A stretch of 64,000 nt of DNA, taken from contig CM056736.1 in the NCBI GenBank assembly GCA_029844215.1, positions 20,149,501-20,213,500 on the forward strand, in the 5' to 3' direction. The notes beneath the pieces are model-generated. The model had not been told where the DNA came from, made no database searches, and saw nothing but the letters and a program-made list of their open reading frames with translations. Each line of letters begins with the position of its first letter. Positions within the stretch are counted from its first letter, which is position 1. Source of the stretch: Przewalskia tangutica. Lineage: Eukaryota > Streptophyta > Magnoliopsida > Solanales > Solanaceae. Positions 43,595 through 54,266 of this stretch are shown here, in pieces. The position numbers were made by a program, and so were the translations under genes.

Positions 43595-45060
43595 ATGAGA
43601 AGGAGAAGAGGAGCAGACACTTTTGTTCCCTTCAATCCAGAAATTGAGAAAACCTCGCAAGCGAGCAGAAGAATCGGATTGCAACCTTGTTAGAGATGAG
43701 CGGCTCGTTGAACAACAACGGGATGGGAGAAGGGTTAGGTGAGAATCAACCCCATCCAGGAATACCTAGGCAAGCGCCAATAGACGTGGAAGAGAGAGTC
43801 CAAATTCAGCCAGAAAGAAGTTTGAGAGATTATGTGTCACAAGAGTGAATGGAGCACAGATTTGCATTAGGCTCCCTACACAGAGCCAACAATTTCGAAA
43901 TAAACCGGCGATTACGAGCACGGTACAGCCAGTGCAATTCGAGGACCGCCATCTGAGGATTCACACACGCACATAGCTAATTTCTTGGAGCTATGTGCCA
44001 CTTTCGATATAACGGCGCATCGATGATGCCGTCAGATTGAGGCTCTTTCCTTCTCACTCGAGGATAGAGCAAAAGTATGGTTGAATTCCTGCCACCGATT
44101 CGATTTTCACATGGCACGAAATGGTACAGTAAATTCTTAGCCAAGTTCTTTCCTCCGTAAAGCAAAGAAACTAAGAGGAGTTGAACAACTTCTACCGCGG
44201 ATGGAGAGTCCCTATATGAAGCTTGGGAAAGGTTCAAGGATCTACAGAGAAAGTGCCCACACCATTGCGTTGAGTTGTGGAACTTGGTCCACATCTTCTA
44301 CAACTGGCCGAGCAAGACAACGAACTATCATAGATGCAGCAGCGGGTGGAGCATTCATGAGGAAAACAGCCCACGACGCTCATGAGTTATTAGAAGACAT
44401 GGCCACTAACAACCATGTCACGGAAGAGAGGTCGACAAATGGGAGAAGAACAGTGGGAGTCCACGAAATAGATGCTATTGCTGCCTTGAATGCCCAAGTG
44501 GCTCTTCTAGCGAAACAGTTGCAAAGAACATACAAAGGTCGATGAATGCGATGAGATGCCTAAAAGCTGTGAGATATGTGGTGGCCCGCATACATTTGAT
44601 AGGTGTCCCTCAGCTGATCCAAATAACATACCAATGGAGCAAGCAGAGTGTCAGGCAGTAGGTAATTATCAAAGGCAACAGAACAACCCCTACTCCAACA
44701 CTTATAATCCAGGGTGGAGGAACCACCCAAATTTCTCATGGAGAGGAGACCAGGGGCAGCAGAATCAGTACCAAGGGCAGCAGAATCAGTACCATGGGCA
44801 GCAGAACCAGTATCAGGGGCAGCAGAATCAGTATAGGGCCGCACGTAACCGCAGAACGAATCAGCACTCTTCATTCAAGCCCCACAGCATCAACAGTTCA
44901 ATGCACCGGTTCAGAAAGAAAAGCCAGACGAGTGAAAGTAGCGACAAAGACTTGCCAATGCCTGCACTCCGATTCATGAAGCTAGATCCTCATTCAGAAC
45001 TTGAAACTCAAGTGGTCTAGCAAAGCAGCAAACATCGACCACGGGCATTGCTGGTAACAC
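43595..45060 (+). pseudogene. H GAG
   Basis: Starts MRRRRGADTFVPFNPEIEK at 43595, about 145 bp past the primer site. Readable in pieces: HIANFLELCATFDI near 43970-44010, SLEDRAKVWLNS near 44050-44085, then 44201-44545 (DAAAGGAFMRKTAHDAHELL, DMATNNHVTEERSTNGRR, IAALNAQVALLAKQL), all typical Athila GAG. 44556-45020 carries a zinc knuckle variant (CEICGGPHTFDRCP), YSNTYNPGWRNHPNFSW and a Gln-rich repeat. GAG would form particles; at least six frame breaks make this copy inactive as it stands. Confidence 0.82.
44750..44838 (+). repeat. 24-bp coding repeat in H GAG
   Basis: Four units of a roughly 21-24-bp repeat (CAGCAGAATCAGTACC core) encode GQQNQY repeats just after the zinc knuckle. Gln-rich, likely disordered. 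Confidence 0.75.
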
Positions 45061-45299
45061 GAGGTAAATCCAGGAAGCGATGCGAGCGGTAAATTGAGAA
45101 GCAAGCGGTTGGAGCAAAGATCACCGCAACGAGAGTTGAGAAGGCGCAGAGTTAGAAAAAGAAGGTGATTGAGCCCACCAGAGTAGAAAACCTGCAGGAA
45201 GGAGTATACAGAGAAGATCCCTTTTCCCCAGAGACTACAGAGAAAGGCGGTTGATAAACAATTCTCCAAATTTTTGGAGACATTCAGGAAGCTGCATAT

Positions 45300-46090
45300 C
45301 AACATACCTTTCATGTAAGCAGAAGCGATGCCCTCCTATTTCAAGTTTATGAAGGAGATTTTGGGGAAGAAGAAAAAGCTGGCAGAATATGAAATAGTAG
45401 CACTAACAGAAGAGTGTAGTGCTATCTTACAGAAAAAGTTGCCACCAAAGCTAAAGGATCCTGGAAGCTTTACACTACCTTGCACAAATGGGCGGTGACT
45501 TGCAACAGAGCCTTGTGTGATTTAGGGGCAAGTATAAATCTGATGCCCTTATCAGTTTTTAAAAGATTAGAGTTGGGTGAGGCCAAACCAACCACAGTAA
45601 GCCTACAGCTGGCCGACAGGACAGTGGTTCATCCAAGAGGCAAGATCGAGGATGTGATTGTGAAAGTAGGAAAATTCTTCTTTCCTGCAGACTTCCTCAT
45701 TCTTGACATGGAAGAAGACGCGGAAATCCCTATCATATTGGGGAGGCCATTCCTAGCAACGGGGAGAGCTTTGATTGATGTTGAAAGGAGAATTAACACT
45801 GGGTGGAGTTCAAGAAATGGTGTTTAAAGTTTTTAAACACGTCATTGAGCCACCAACAATGAGTGGGTGCTTTGCAATCAGCACCATCAAACCATGCGAA
45901 CCGATACAAGTCAACCAAAGAGCGATGAGCCCAAGAAAGCAGGCATGGTTTGCTGAAATGCCATTAAAGGAGGTAAGTTTTCCTGAACTCCCTCGTACTG
46001 ATAATGCCAAGAAGAAAAGACGAAAAAGAAAACGCCAAATGTGGAGGAAATGGATAGGTTGGGGGCTTAATCCACCCCAAGGTTATTAAG
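45300..46090 (+). pseudogene. H aspartic protease and truncated POL
   Basis: Frames give INIPF near 45300, PSYFKFMKEILGKKKKLAEY near 45330-45390, ALTEECSAILQKKLPPKLKD, then 45480-45827 with RALCDLGASINLMPLSVFKR (D-L-G-A site near 45515), VHPRGKIEDVIVKVGKFFF and IPIILGRPFLATGRALIDV. 45775-46089 continues in another frame and ends GLNPPQGY-stop without any RT. In G1 the same position leads into the PR-RT linker, so the deletion removed the whole RT-RH-IN part, about 3.5 kb. Confidence 0.85.
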
Positions 46091-47060
46091 GCTAAGGAAC
46101 TTGCGTCCGGCTAAAAGACGTTAAAGACAGCGCTACTTGGGAGGCAACCCAACGTTTTCAATTATGTTATTTTAATTTCTGTCTTTAGTTTATTTTATTT
46201 TTGTCTAAGAACAGTCTCACGGTCTTGGGGTCTTGTGTTTGTGCTGTGATTGACAGTGTGTGGAAATAAATCAAGAAAAGCAAGGATTTTCAGAAAAGTG
46301 GGTAAGCGTCGCGCGCCAAGAGTGGCGCGCGCCAAAAGAAGCGAACAGCACAGATGATCAGCCGCGCGCTAAAAGGCCGCGCATGAGAATTCCAAAAAAA
46401 TGTGCCAAGTTTAGCCGCGCATTCAGAATGTGGCCGCGCAGAAAATCCCGGGCGAGCCAGAGATCAGCCGCGCTGGTGCCAGGCTGCGCGCAGAAAATCC
46501 CGAAGGAGCGCAGGAGATTGGGCGCCGCGGCGCCAAAAGCAGGGCCGCGGCGCCGAAGCGGGAATCCAGAAACTTAAAACGCCCAAAAATCAGATTTTCC
46601 CCAATTCCAAAATCAAAAACCTAACTTTCCCTCTCCAAAAACCCACGAAATTCCAGAAATTTGCCCACAAATCCTCCACAAATCCAACACAACCACAACC
46701 TAAACTCTTAAATTCCTAAAAACCCCCAACTATCTCAAACAACGAAGCTCCATTCCATAAACCTCAACCCACCAATTGAAACAAGAACAGCGTGAAACTC
46801 TCATAAAAAGGTAATCCCTATCTTTGTTCTTGAATCCTTTTACTGAAGTCATAGGAGGTAGTAATTTGGAGGAGTATTGTAGTTGGAGTAGTTTGGGGTG
46901 CTGAAAAGTGATTGTGAAGTTTGGAGAAAAGAGTAGAAACAAAGATTGTGGGTATTGCGTAGAAAGGTTGAAGTTTGGGGGTGTTATATTCGCTGCTAGT
47001 GTTGAGTGTGTAGGAGACAATTGTGCCACTAAAGTATAAGCTGCATATTTTGTTTTAAAA
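46091..47060 (+). other. H region between truncated POL and ORF3
   Basis: 46091-46160 carries the conserved post-POL block GCGCTACTTGGGAGGCAACC, also found after POL in G1 (34650-34690 in complement). 46300-46565 is a CG-rich block with CGCCGCGGCGCC palindromes. From 46565 the DNA is C-rich and then T/G-rich, with a polypurine-like GAAGTTTGGGGG at 46970. The ORFs here have no homology that I recognise. Confidence 0.65.
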
Positions 47061-48187
47061 ATGGCCACCAGAAAGAGAAGAGGCTCCACATCCACCCCAA
47101 CCCCACAATACGACGAAAATAGGTTTGTGAGCTACGAAGCCTCCCAAAGATATAAAAAGCTTGATACCAGACCCATAATACCAGAAAGGGGAATGGACTA
47201 CCAGAGGGAGCCATATGGGGAGGAAGACGTTTATGAGCCCATTCGGGCGATGATTGAGTTAAGGGATTGGAGGAAATTTGTGAATCCGGAGAAGATAGCA
47301 CCAGTAAACACAACAATGGTGCGTGAATTTTATGCCAATTTTCCGGAGAAGGTGGAAAGGGATGCTTTGTAAGGACGCTATGTATGTGCGTGAGAAGATA
47401 TCAATATACAATTAAAAGCAGTTGATGTTGAAGGAGGAATTGGTGATCGTAGCCATATTAGAACATGGTCAGAGCACCGACAACATAAATCGATATCGTC
47501 GCAAACACCGTGAGCTACCAGTGGAGTCGTTTTTGATATTGGAAGAAATGGGTCAAGAGCACCAACAAAGCACTAACAAAGTAGCCAAAGGTTGGCTATA
47601 TTTAAATCGGCGCGATGATTCCATCCACGCACTTCACCAGAGTGCCAGAGGATAGGATCAAACTGATATATGGAATTATAATGGGGTTGATGATTGATGT
47701 GGGGAAAGAAATAGTGCAGAGCATTGAAGAAATCAGCAGGTTGGTAACAACAGGCGGATTGGGACATGGCTCAGTCATCACCAAGCTGTGTGACATGAGT
47801 GCGGTTGTAAACCTACCCACCGACACTCATGAAAGAAACCAACTGCCGGTGTCCTATGGGATAGTGCACTCTTTTCCAGACCCTAGCCCCCCAGCAGCCA
47901 GACGGAGAGTACAACCACCAGCAGCAGCAGCAGCAGAGGCCGCCATGGATGAAGATGAGCCTGAAATAGGGGCTCAATATGAGGCAGGACCCAGCCACCG
48001 GCCAACCACAGGAGCAGAACCTTCAGAGCCCACAATGGGGCAATTGTACCAACATCAGAGGGAGATGATGCAGACCTTGCAAACAGTAGTACAAGGACAG
48101 CAAGAAACGAGGCAACAAATCGACGAACTGAGTGCCTTGTTCAACCAATGGTCGATGCATTATCCACCGCCACCACCACCATTTTAG
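47061..48187 (+). pseudogene. H ORF3, putative plant transposon protein
   Basis: 47061-47372 opens MATRKRRGSTSTPTPQYDEN and contains LRDWRKFVNPEKIAPVNTTM and REFYANFPEKVE, typical of the extra ORF of Athila/Tat elements annotated as putative plant transposon protein (Transposase_32-like, from memory). After a frameshifted middle (47422-47655) the frame 47615-48187 continues: IYGIIMGLMIDVGKEIVQSI, LCDMSAVVNLPTDTHERN, Ala- and Gln-rich tail, a possible coiled coil (QRENMMQTLQ-like, 48050-48130) and a final MHYPPPPPPF. Function unknown; sometimes called env-like by position. Two frameshifts. Confidence 0.72.
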
Positions 48188-49383
48188 CCGAAGTTTGTAA
48201 GTATCTTATTTCTTTTATTTTCTTTGAGTCTTGCACACATTGGGGACAATGTGTGATTTAAGTTTGGGGGTGTTTTATTTGTGTGTCATGTTATGTTTTA
48301 TTTAAGTCTTTTTATTTGTTTTATGTTATTTTGAGTCACCAATTTTTTTTTTTTTTTTGAGTCATAATTGTCTGTCTAAGATCATGTATGTTGTAGTTGC
48401 TAGAAACACCTAGTGAAGTAAGGTGGAATAATGTAAAGGAATTGAAGCAACTATCTAAACACTTAGGTTAGATATGCCAAAAACTCACAGAATCTGTCTA
48501 TTTGGAGTTTCTTGCGTGAGTTATGCATGCTAAATGATAAATGCTTATGTGTTATGATTGCTTGCTATTTGAGGCGAAATAGTTAGGATATGCATGTTAG
48601 GGAGATGACTCAGGCATTTCTTTGATAGCCAATTCTTACCATTCTTTTCTATCCTGTACTTTAAAAATATCCCTAGTCAGCCCCATTGAGCCTAAATTTG
48701 AAACTTCTTTGACACCCTATGTTACCACAAATTGTGCCATAAGTGAAAATATGAAATAGTGGAGTACATTGTGTTAAAAAGAAGAAACAAAAGAGTGAAC
48801 AAGTTGATGCACCCCAATGGAAAAGTAAAGAAAAGAGGCAAAAGCCTAAGTTTGGGGTGCTTATTAGTATAATACACTTCACTCTCCAAAAACAAAAGAG
48901 GGAAGGATAGAATTGAAGTGAAGGAAAGAATCAAAAGAAAAGGGAAAATTGAAAAGCCAAAGAGCTTATGGTACGAAAAATGAGCCTAAATGCCTATCTT
49001 TACCAACCCCTACCTAAGCCTACATTACAACCCTTAAAGTCTGAAGATCTCTTTTATGCATATCCAGAATTAGTGGAGAATAGCAAGTAAGCATGCCATA
49101 GGAATTCTTGAATTTATATGCATGATTTAGTATATTGACTTCCATTAAGCATGATGAATATGAGTTTGCGAAATATTTAGCTTCATGTGTTTAGTGTGCT
49201 GAAAATTTCATGCTATATGTTCCTGCATATTATTCTGCTAACCTTCATGTTTTTCTAGTTAACATTTATGCAGCAAAAGTGATTAATGACAGGGAGTCTT
49301 TTATTTTTCGTTTCTTTGAGTCTTTTATTTTATTTCTTTCTATCTTTGCTCGAGGGCGAGCAAAGGTTAAGTTTGGGGGTATT
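48188..49383 (+). other. H 3' non-coding region with repeated polypurine-like motifs
   Basis: No gene. AAGTTTGGGGG-type motifs at 48259-48270 and 48847-48858, and the true polypurine tract at 49369-49383 next to the LTR. A 9-bp stem (CTTTGCTCG / CGAGCAAAG, loop AGGG, 49344-49365) precedes the tract. Homologous to 33084-34300 of G1 on the other strand. Confidence 0.75.
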
Positions 49384-50774
49384 TGATCGGGGTATTTTAT
49401 ATACACCTTTTGAGTCAGTTTTAGTTAGTCCTTTGTCCCGTTTTGCACATATAAGTGTCGTATTAGGATAGTTTTTCTTTCTTTTGAGTCAAAGTGGTTA
49501 AAATGGCCAAATGGCGGAAAAGGAGCAAAAAGAGGACAAAAGAGAGATGCGAGCCGAAGCAGAGAAAGTGGCGAACGAGGGCGAAATCCGCACCAGCGCG
49601 CGCCTCATGCACTAAAAGCGAGGGGCGGCGCCACTATTCGAGAGGCGAAGACTCAGCCACTGGCGCCTCGCAGCCAGATGCAGGGCCGCGCCTAAACATC
49701 CGAAGAGCTACAGAAGATACAGCGCCGCGGCGCCCGCAGACAGCAGATAGCAGGGCCGCGGCGCCAAAACACCCGACGGAGTGCAGAACTTCCGGCGCCG
49801 ACGCGGAAAAATTAGGTTTTTGGACGAATTTCTGGGCCAGGCCTGAAGGAAAAGAGGGAGGCGGTTTGCAGCCTATAAAAGGAGAACCCTAGGCAGTTTT
49901 TGAGGGTTCCCCTTCTTGCACAACACAAGACTTTTGGCTTGGAGATTGGATACCATTAATTTAGTACTTTCTTTTCCTTTTCTTTACTTTATTTCAGTTT
50001 TTGCATGATGAACTTTGAATTAGTTCTTGTCATCTTTATGGCTAGGAACTAATTCTCTTATAGGGCTTTCCATGTTGAATTACTAGAAACTTATGTTATA
50101 AATTAATGCATGCTTATGGTTATTTTTCTTATTGAGAGATCTATCCAATAATTGAGTTGAATTCTTGGTAATTAATTGACAACTAATTATCACTATATGA
50201 TTTCTAATCGATTACAAAGGGGATTGTGAATATCCGTAAGTTGGGTAGACATTCTTGGATTGGGGATGAAAATACCTCAATTATTTATGTAGCGTTGATG
50301 AGAGGCTTAACAACCCTAATTTTGCGCATTGTGCGTGACGGTCAACTAGGTTTTTGTTCTTAATCCTCCTATAAAGTTATCCTTATCACCGAAAGTTAGG
50401 TAAGGTGCGATACTGGGGTTGAGTGTTTATATAACCCTAACGGGAGTATAAAACGATTTCGTAAACCTGCTTTCTCCTAAAGAAGAATACCATGAGTTAA
50501 TGCATTAGTAAGTAGCATAAGCGGATAGTAAGGATACATGGAAGCCCTATTCTCATCATCACTGAAGTAAACCCTTTATAGTTAACATAGCTTTTATAAT
50601 TCTTAGTTATAAACAACCAATCAATCATAAATTCACCAAATAGATACTAGAAAATAGATAGTTGGTAATTGGACCCTAATCCTTGTGGACGATATTCGGT
50701 CTTATCAAAGACTATATTACTTGTCACGATAACGTGCACTTGCGTTTAAAGTGTGTACATCTTAACGCGCATCA
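49384..50774 (+). repeat. H 3' LTR
   Basis: 1391 bp. The CG-rich block at 49560-49805 contains clear GCGCCGCGGCGCC-type palindromes at about 49722-49735 and 49757-49770. Confidence 0.93.
49874..49882 (+). promoter_or_regulatory. TATA box in H 3' LTR
   Basis: TATAAAAGG, at the same offset from the downstream ACCCTAGGC as in the 5' LTR. Confidence 0.75.
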
Positions 50775-50779
50775 ATTTC

Positions 50780-52202
50780 ACATAATCAATGGAAATAATT
50801 CCATTCTTCAGCAAGCTTCATATTGTATTATGATGTCGCCTTATGTGCCTTGATTTACCATTAGATATTTGATTCTTTGCCCTCGTTAGGGCAGCCATAC
50901 TATCACAATATATGCAAATGGCGGTCACTGGCTTTGTCCACAACGAAATACCTTATAGGAAGTTTCTTAGTCATTCTGCTTCTTCGGCAGCTTTATCCAA
51001 GGCTACAAACTCTGTTTTCATAGTTAATCTCGTATTTACCGTTTGCTTTGATGATTTCCATGATACCGACGCTCCACCAAGTGTAAATATATACCCACTT
51101 ATAGACTTACTTTCTGAATGGTTGGAAATTCAATTAGCATCACAATATCCCTCTAACACGGGAGGATATTTTGTATAATGCAACTCATAGTTCATTGTAT
51201 GTTTAAGATATCGTAGTGCCCTTATTAGCGCTACCCAATGATCATTTTCAGGATTATGTGTGTATCGACTAAGTCGACTCACTGTGTATGCTAAATCCGG
51301 TCTCGTACAATTTATTATGTACATCAAGCTTCCAAGAACTTGTGTATACTCCAATTGAGACACACTTTCACCTTCATTCTTCTTAAGGTGACAAGCGAGA
51401 TCAAATGGCGTAACTACCGGTCTATCATCATAGTATCTAAAATTTCTAAGGACCTTCTCAAAATAGTGGGATTGAGATAGTATATAACCCTCAGAATTTC
51501 TTTGGATTCTAATACCAAGAATTACATCTGTTATTCTTATATCTTTCATATCGAAAGCGGCATGCAACATCTTCTTAGTTTGGTTAATGACATCTTTATC
51601 TGTTTCCATAATTAGTATATCATCCACATATAAGCATTTAATGACACATGCATTCTTACATTCCTTAATGTAGACATATTTGTCACATTCGTTTATTTGA
51701 AAACCATTTAATAATAATGTATTATCAAACATTTCATGTCATTGCTTTGACGCTTGTTTAAGTCCATATAACGACTTAACCAACTTACAGACTTTCTTCT
51801 CTTGACCTTTCACAACAAACCCTTCGGGTTATTCCATATATATTTCTTAATCTAATTCATCATTCAAATATGCAGTCTTCACATCCATTTGGTGAATTTC
51901 CAAATTGTGAATCGCTGCTATCGCAATTAGTGTCCTTATAGACGAAATTCTCGTCACTGGTGAGTATGTATCAAATAAATCCACACATTCTTTTTGTCGG
52001 AATCCTTTGACTACTATCCGAGCTTTGTATTTCTCTATAGTACCATCAGGTCTTAACTTCCGTTTAAAAATTCATTTATGGCCTATTGATTTTTGTTCCG
52101 GAGGAAGATCAACCAATATCCATGTATTATTTTGTATAATGGATTCTACTTCACTTTGGATGGCCTCCTTCCAATAAGGTGCTTCGGATGATTCCATTGC
52201 AG
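50780..52202 (-). pseudogene. Copia D reverse transcriptase and RNase H
   Basis: From the right: AMESSEAPYWKEAIQSEVES and NTWILVDLPPEQKSIG near 52080-52200, KYKARIVVKGFRQKECVDLF, QMDVKTAYLNDELD (followed by a stop near 51845), CKLVKSLYGLKQASKQ with a stop near 51740, then 51130-51732 open with CLYVDDILIMETDKDV (catalytic YVDD near 51625), ITDVILGIRIQRNSEGYI and GSLMYIINCTRPDLAYTV. RNase H follows (CDANWISNHSESKSISGYIF, TMKTEFVALDKAAEEAEWL) to 50780 with two stops. The frame resumes at 42035 beyond H. Confidence 0.88.
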
Positions 52203-52365
52203 TGTGAAGCCCCAAATTAGTGTTACAATAACAATAAACATTATTGGGTCTATGTGATTATGTTACGACCTTATTCACATTCGAGGACGAATGTTGCTTA
52301 AGGAGGAGAGAATGTAAAATCCGGAAAAAAATAATAATAATATATAGTTGTGGTTGGGTTAATAA

Positions 52366-52367
<2 letters not shown>

Positions 52368-52417
<50 letters not shown>
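52368..52417. repeat. (AT)n microsatellite in E LTR
   Basis: About 50 bp of pure AT; the partner LTR has only about 18 bp (60780-60798), showing rapid length change since insertion. The minus-strand (IY)n ORFs here are artefacts. Confidence 0.9.
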
Positions 52418-52419
<2 letters not shown>

Positions 52420-53872
52420 ATAACAAAGAATAAATTGCATGGAATAGAGTTAGTGTTAAAGTTGGATAAATAGATAGATAAAATGAAAATAAGAAAATAA
52501 AAAAACAAAAGAAAAAAAAAAAAAGAGAAGATGCATGGCAAAGTGCACGTCCTTCCTATACCCCTATTCTCCCCTTTTCATTTCCCCTCCAACTCTTGTC
52601 ATTCCACCTCCCATATGTTATAGAAAACCCTCCACTTATACATTGTATTTACACACAAACAAAGTACATAACATAAAGGTTAAAAAATCAGAAAAAACAA
52701 GTGAAAAGAAGAGGAAAAAAATACCAAGAGGGCAAGCAGAACAAGAATGAAAATACTAGAGAGTAAGGATAATTTTAGCAACCACACAACAATAATCTTC
52801 ACACTTACAAGATGAGTTTTCTCACTCAGAAATTCTTGGTAACATCCTTTATTTTTAGTTCAATACATGTTAGAATAAGAATTGAGTGTTGAAAAGAAAT
52901 ATTGAACTTTTGATTGTGTAGATAACTAGTTGCGTCATGAACTTTACGAACTGTTCTCACTGAGTTATAATTGTTAGAATATGATGAAATTCGGAAGAGT
53001 GGTACACCTCTCTAATATGATCATATAGAACAAAAAATGAGGTAAAATGGACATACGGTTTGAAAGTTATCATAGTTCAAAGTTCCTGCCTTAGATTTGG
53101 TCGAAATTCAGAAAGACATAATTACGGACTGTTTTTATTGAGTTTTACTTATTAGAATTATATGAAAATTTACATGGTTGTAAATATCTCTGTTACGGAC
53201 AGATATAGATAAATAGTTATTAAAATGGACTTACGAGTTGAGAGTTATTGTAGTTTGAAGTTGCTGCCTCGGATTCATCGGAATCCAGAAGGGCAGGACG
53301 TGGAAACGTAAAATGGTACTAATATGTGGGGAATATGAAAATTGTTGCTAAATGAAAGTTCTATATCTCTCTGTTGTGGACCTTTTGAGACCTTACGGGG
53401 GTCTATCTGACTTACGGATTGAGAGTTATCGCTGTTTAAAGTTTCTGCCTCGGATCTATCGAGATCCAGGAAGGGCAGCGAATAAAAGTGTAAAACTGTA
53501 CCAAATGGTACATAATAGGAAAGTATGGTTCACATGAAGACGTGTAGCTCTCTGTTATCGTCGTTTTGAGATTTTATGGGGCTTGAACGGGTTTACAGAT
53601 CAGGAGTTATGACTATTCTAAGATTGTGTTGTGTTTAATAAAAATTCTGCCGAAACAAATCTCATATGACTGTTTTGAGGATAAATTTGTGTTAGTTACC
53701 CAAAGTAGTTTTAAATGAAATTTGGTACAGTGAAAGATTCATGTCTTACCTTAGTTTCCGATTGAGAAACACCTTAGTTTGAGTTATGGTTAAAAAGTTA
53801 TAATTGTTACAAGTATGAATGACAGAATGTTGGGAAAGAGAATATTATTTATTCGATCTTCTGAAAAATATG

Positions 53873-54266
53873 AAAAGTGAATACGTGTTCACATAAATAT
53901 ATAAATATAAACATAATGGATCGGGTTGCACGCCGCAACAAAACGTAAAGTGAATACGTGTTCACAAATACGTAAATATAATGGGTCGGGTTGCACGCCG
54001 CAACAAAACGTAAAGTGAATACGCGTTCACAAATACGTAAATATAATGGGTCGGGTTGCACGCCGCAACAAAACATAAAGTGAATACGCATTCACAAATA
54101 CGTAAACATAATGGATCGGATTGCACGCCGCAACAAAACGTAAAGTGAATACGTGTTCACAAATACGTAAATATAATGGATCGGGTTGCACGCCGCAACA
54201 AATATGAAAGATGAATACATGTTCACCTATATATAAATATGAAAAGTGAATACGCGTTCACAAATA
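53873..54266. repeat. 65-bp tandem array of palindromes, E first LTR
   Basis: Five full units with exact 65-bp period (starts near 53874, 53947, 54012, 54077, 54142) and two partial ones. Each unit has GTGAATACGTGTTCAC (14 of 16 positions self-complementary, ACGT centre), TACGTA and TTGCACGCCGCAA (4-bp arms). A homologous array is at 62247-62651. Confidence 0.9.

Larger units (their letters stand above)
42036..50774 (+). mobile_element. Ty3/gypsy Athila-like element H (lacks RT-RH-IN)
   Basis: 8739 bp, plus orientation, LTRs of 1395 and 1391 bp, perfect target duplication ATTTC (42031-42035 and 50775-50779) in the RNase H gene of copia D. Contains a tRNA-Asp-type primer site, GAG, PR and a downstream ORF3, but protease sequence runs straight into the post-POL region (46090 onward), which in G1 follows integrase. 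It is therefore a deletion derivative that would need RT and IN from another element. GAG and ORF3 are frameshifted in CG-rich places. Confidence 0.93.

Noticed and set aside
47061..48187. H ORF3 considered as a viral envelope gene or the element as an endogenous pararetrovirus
   Set aside because: No signal peptide or membrane segment is visible; LTRs, target duplications and integrase in relatives define LTR retrotransposons.
52258..52541. Minus-strand ORFs with long Ile-Tyr repeats (also near 2117-2401 and 60670-60993)
   Set aside because: Translation of (AT)n microsatellites.
53873..54266. Repeat array considered as a centromeric satellite or CRISPR
   Set aside because: Only five units, embedded in both LTRs of one element, no unique spacers; a eukaryotic LTR feature.
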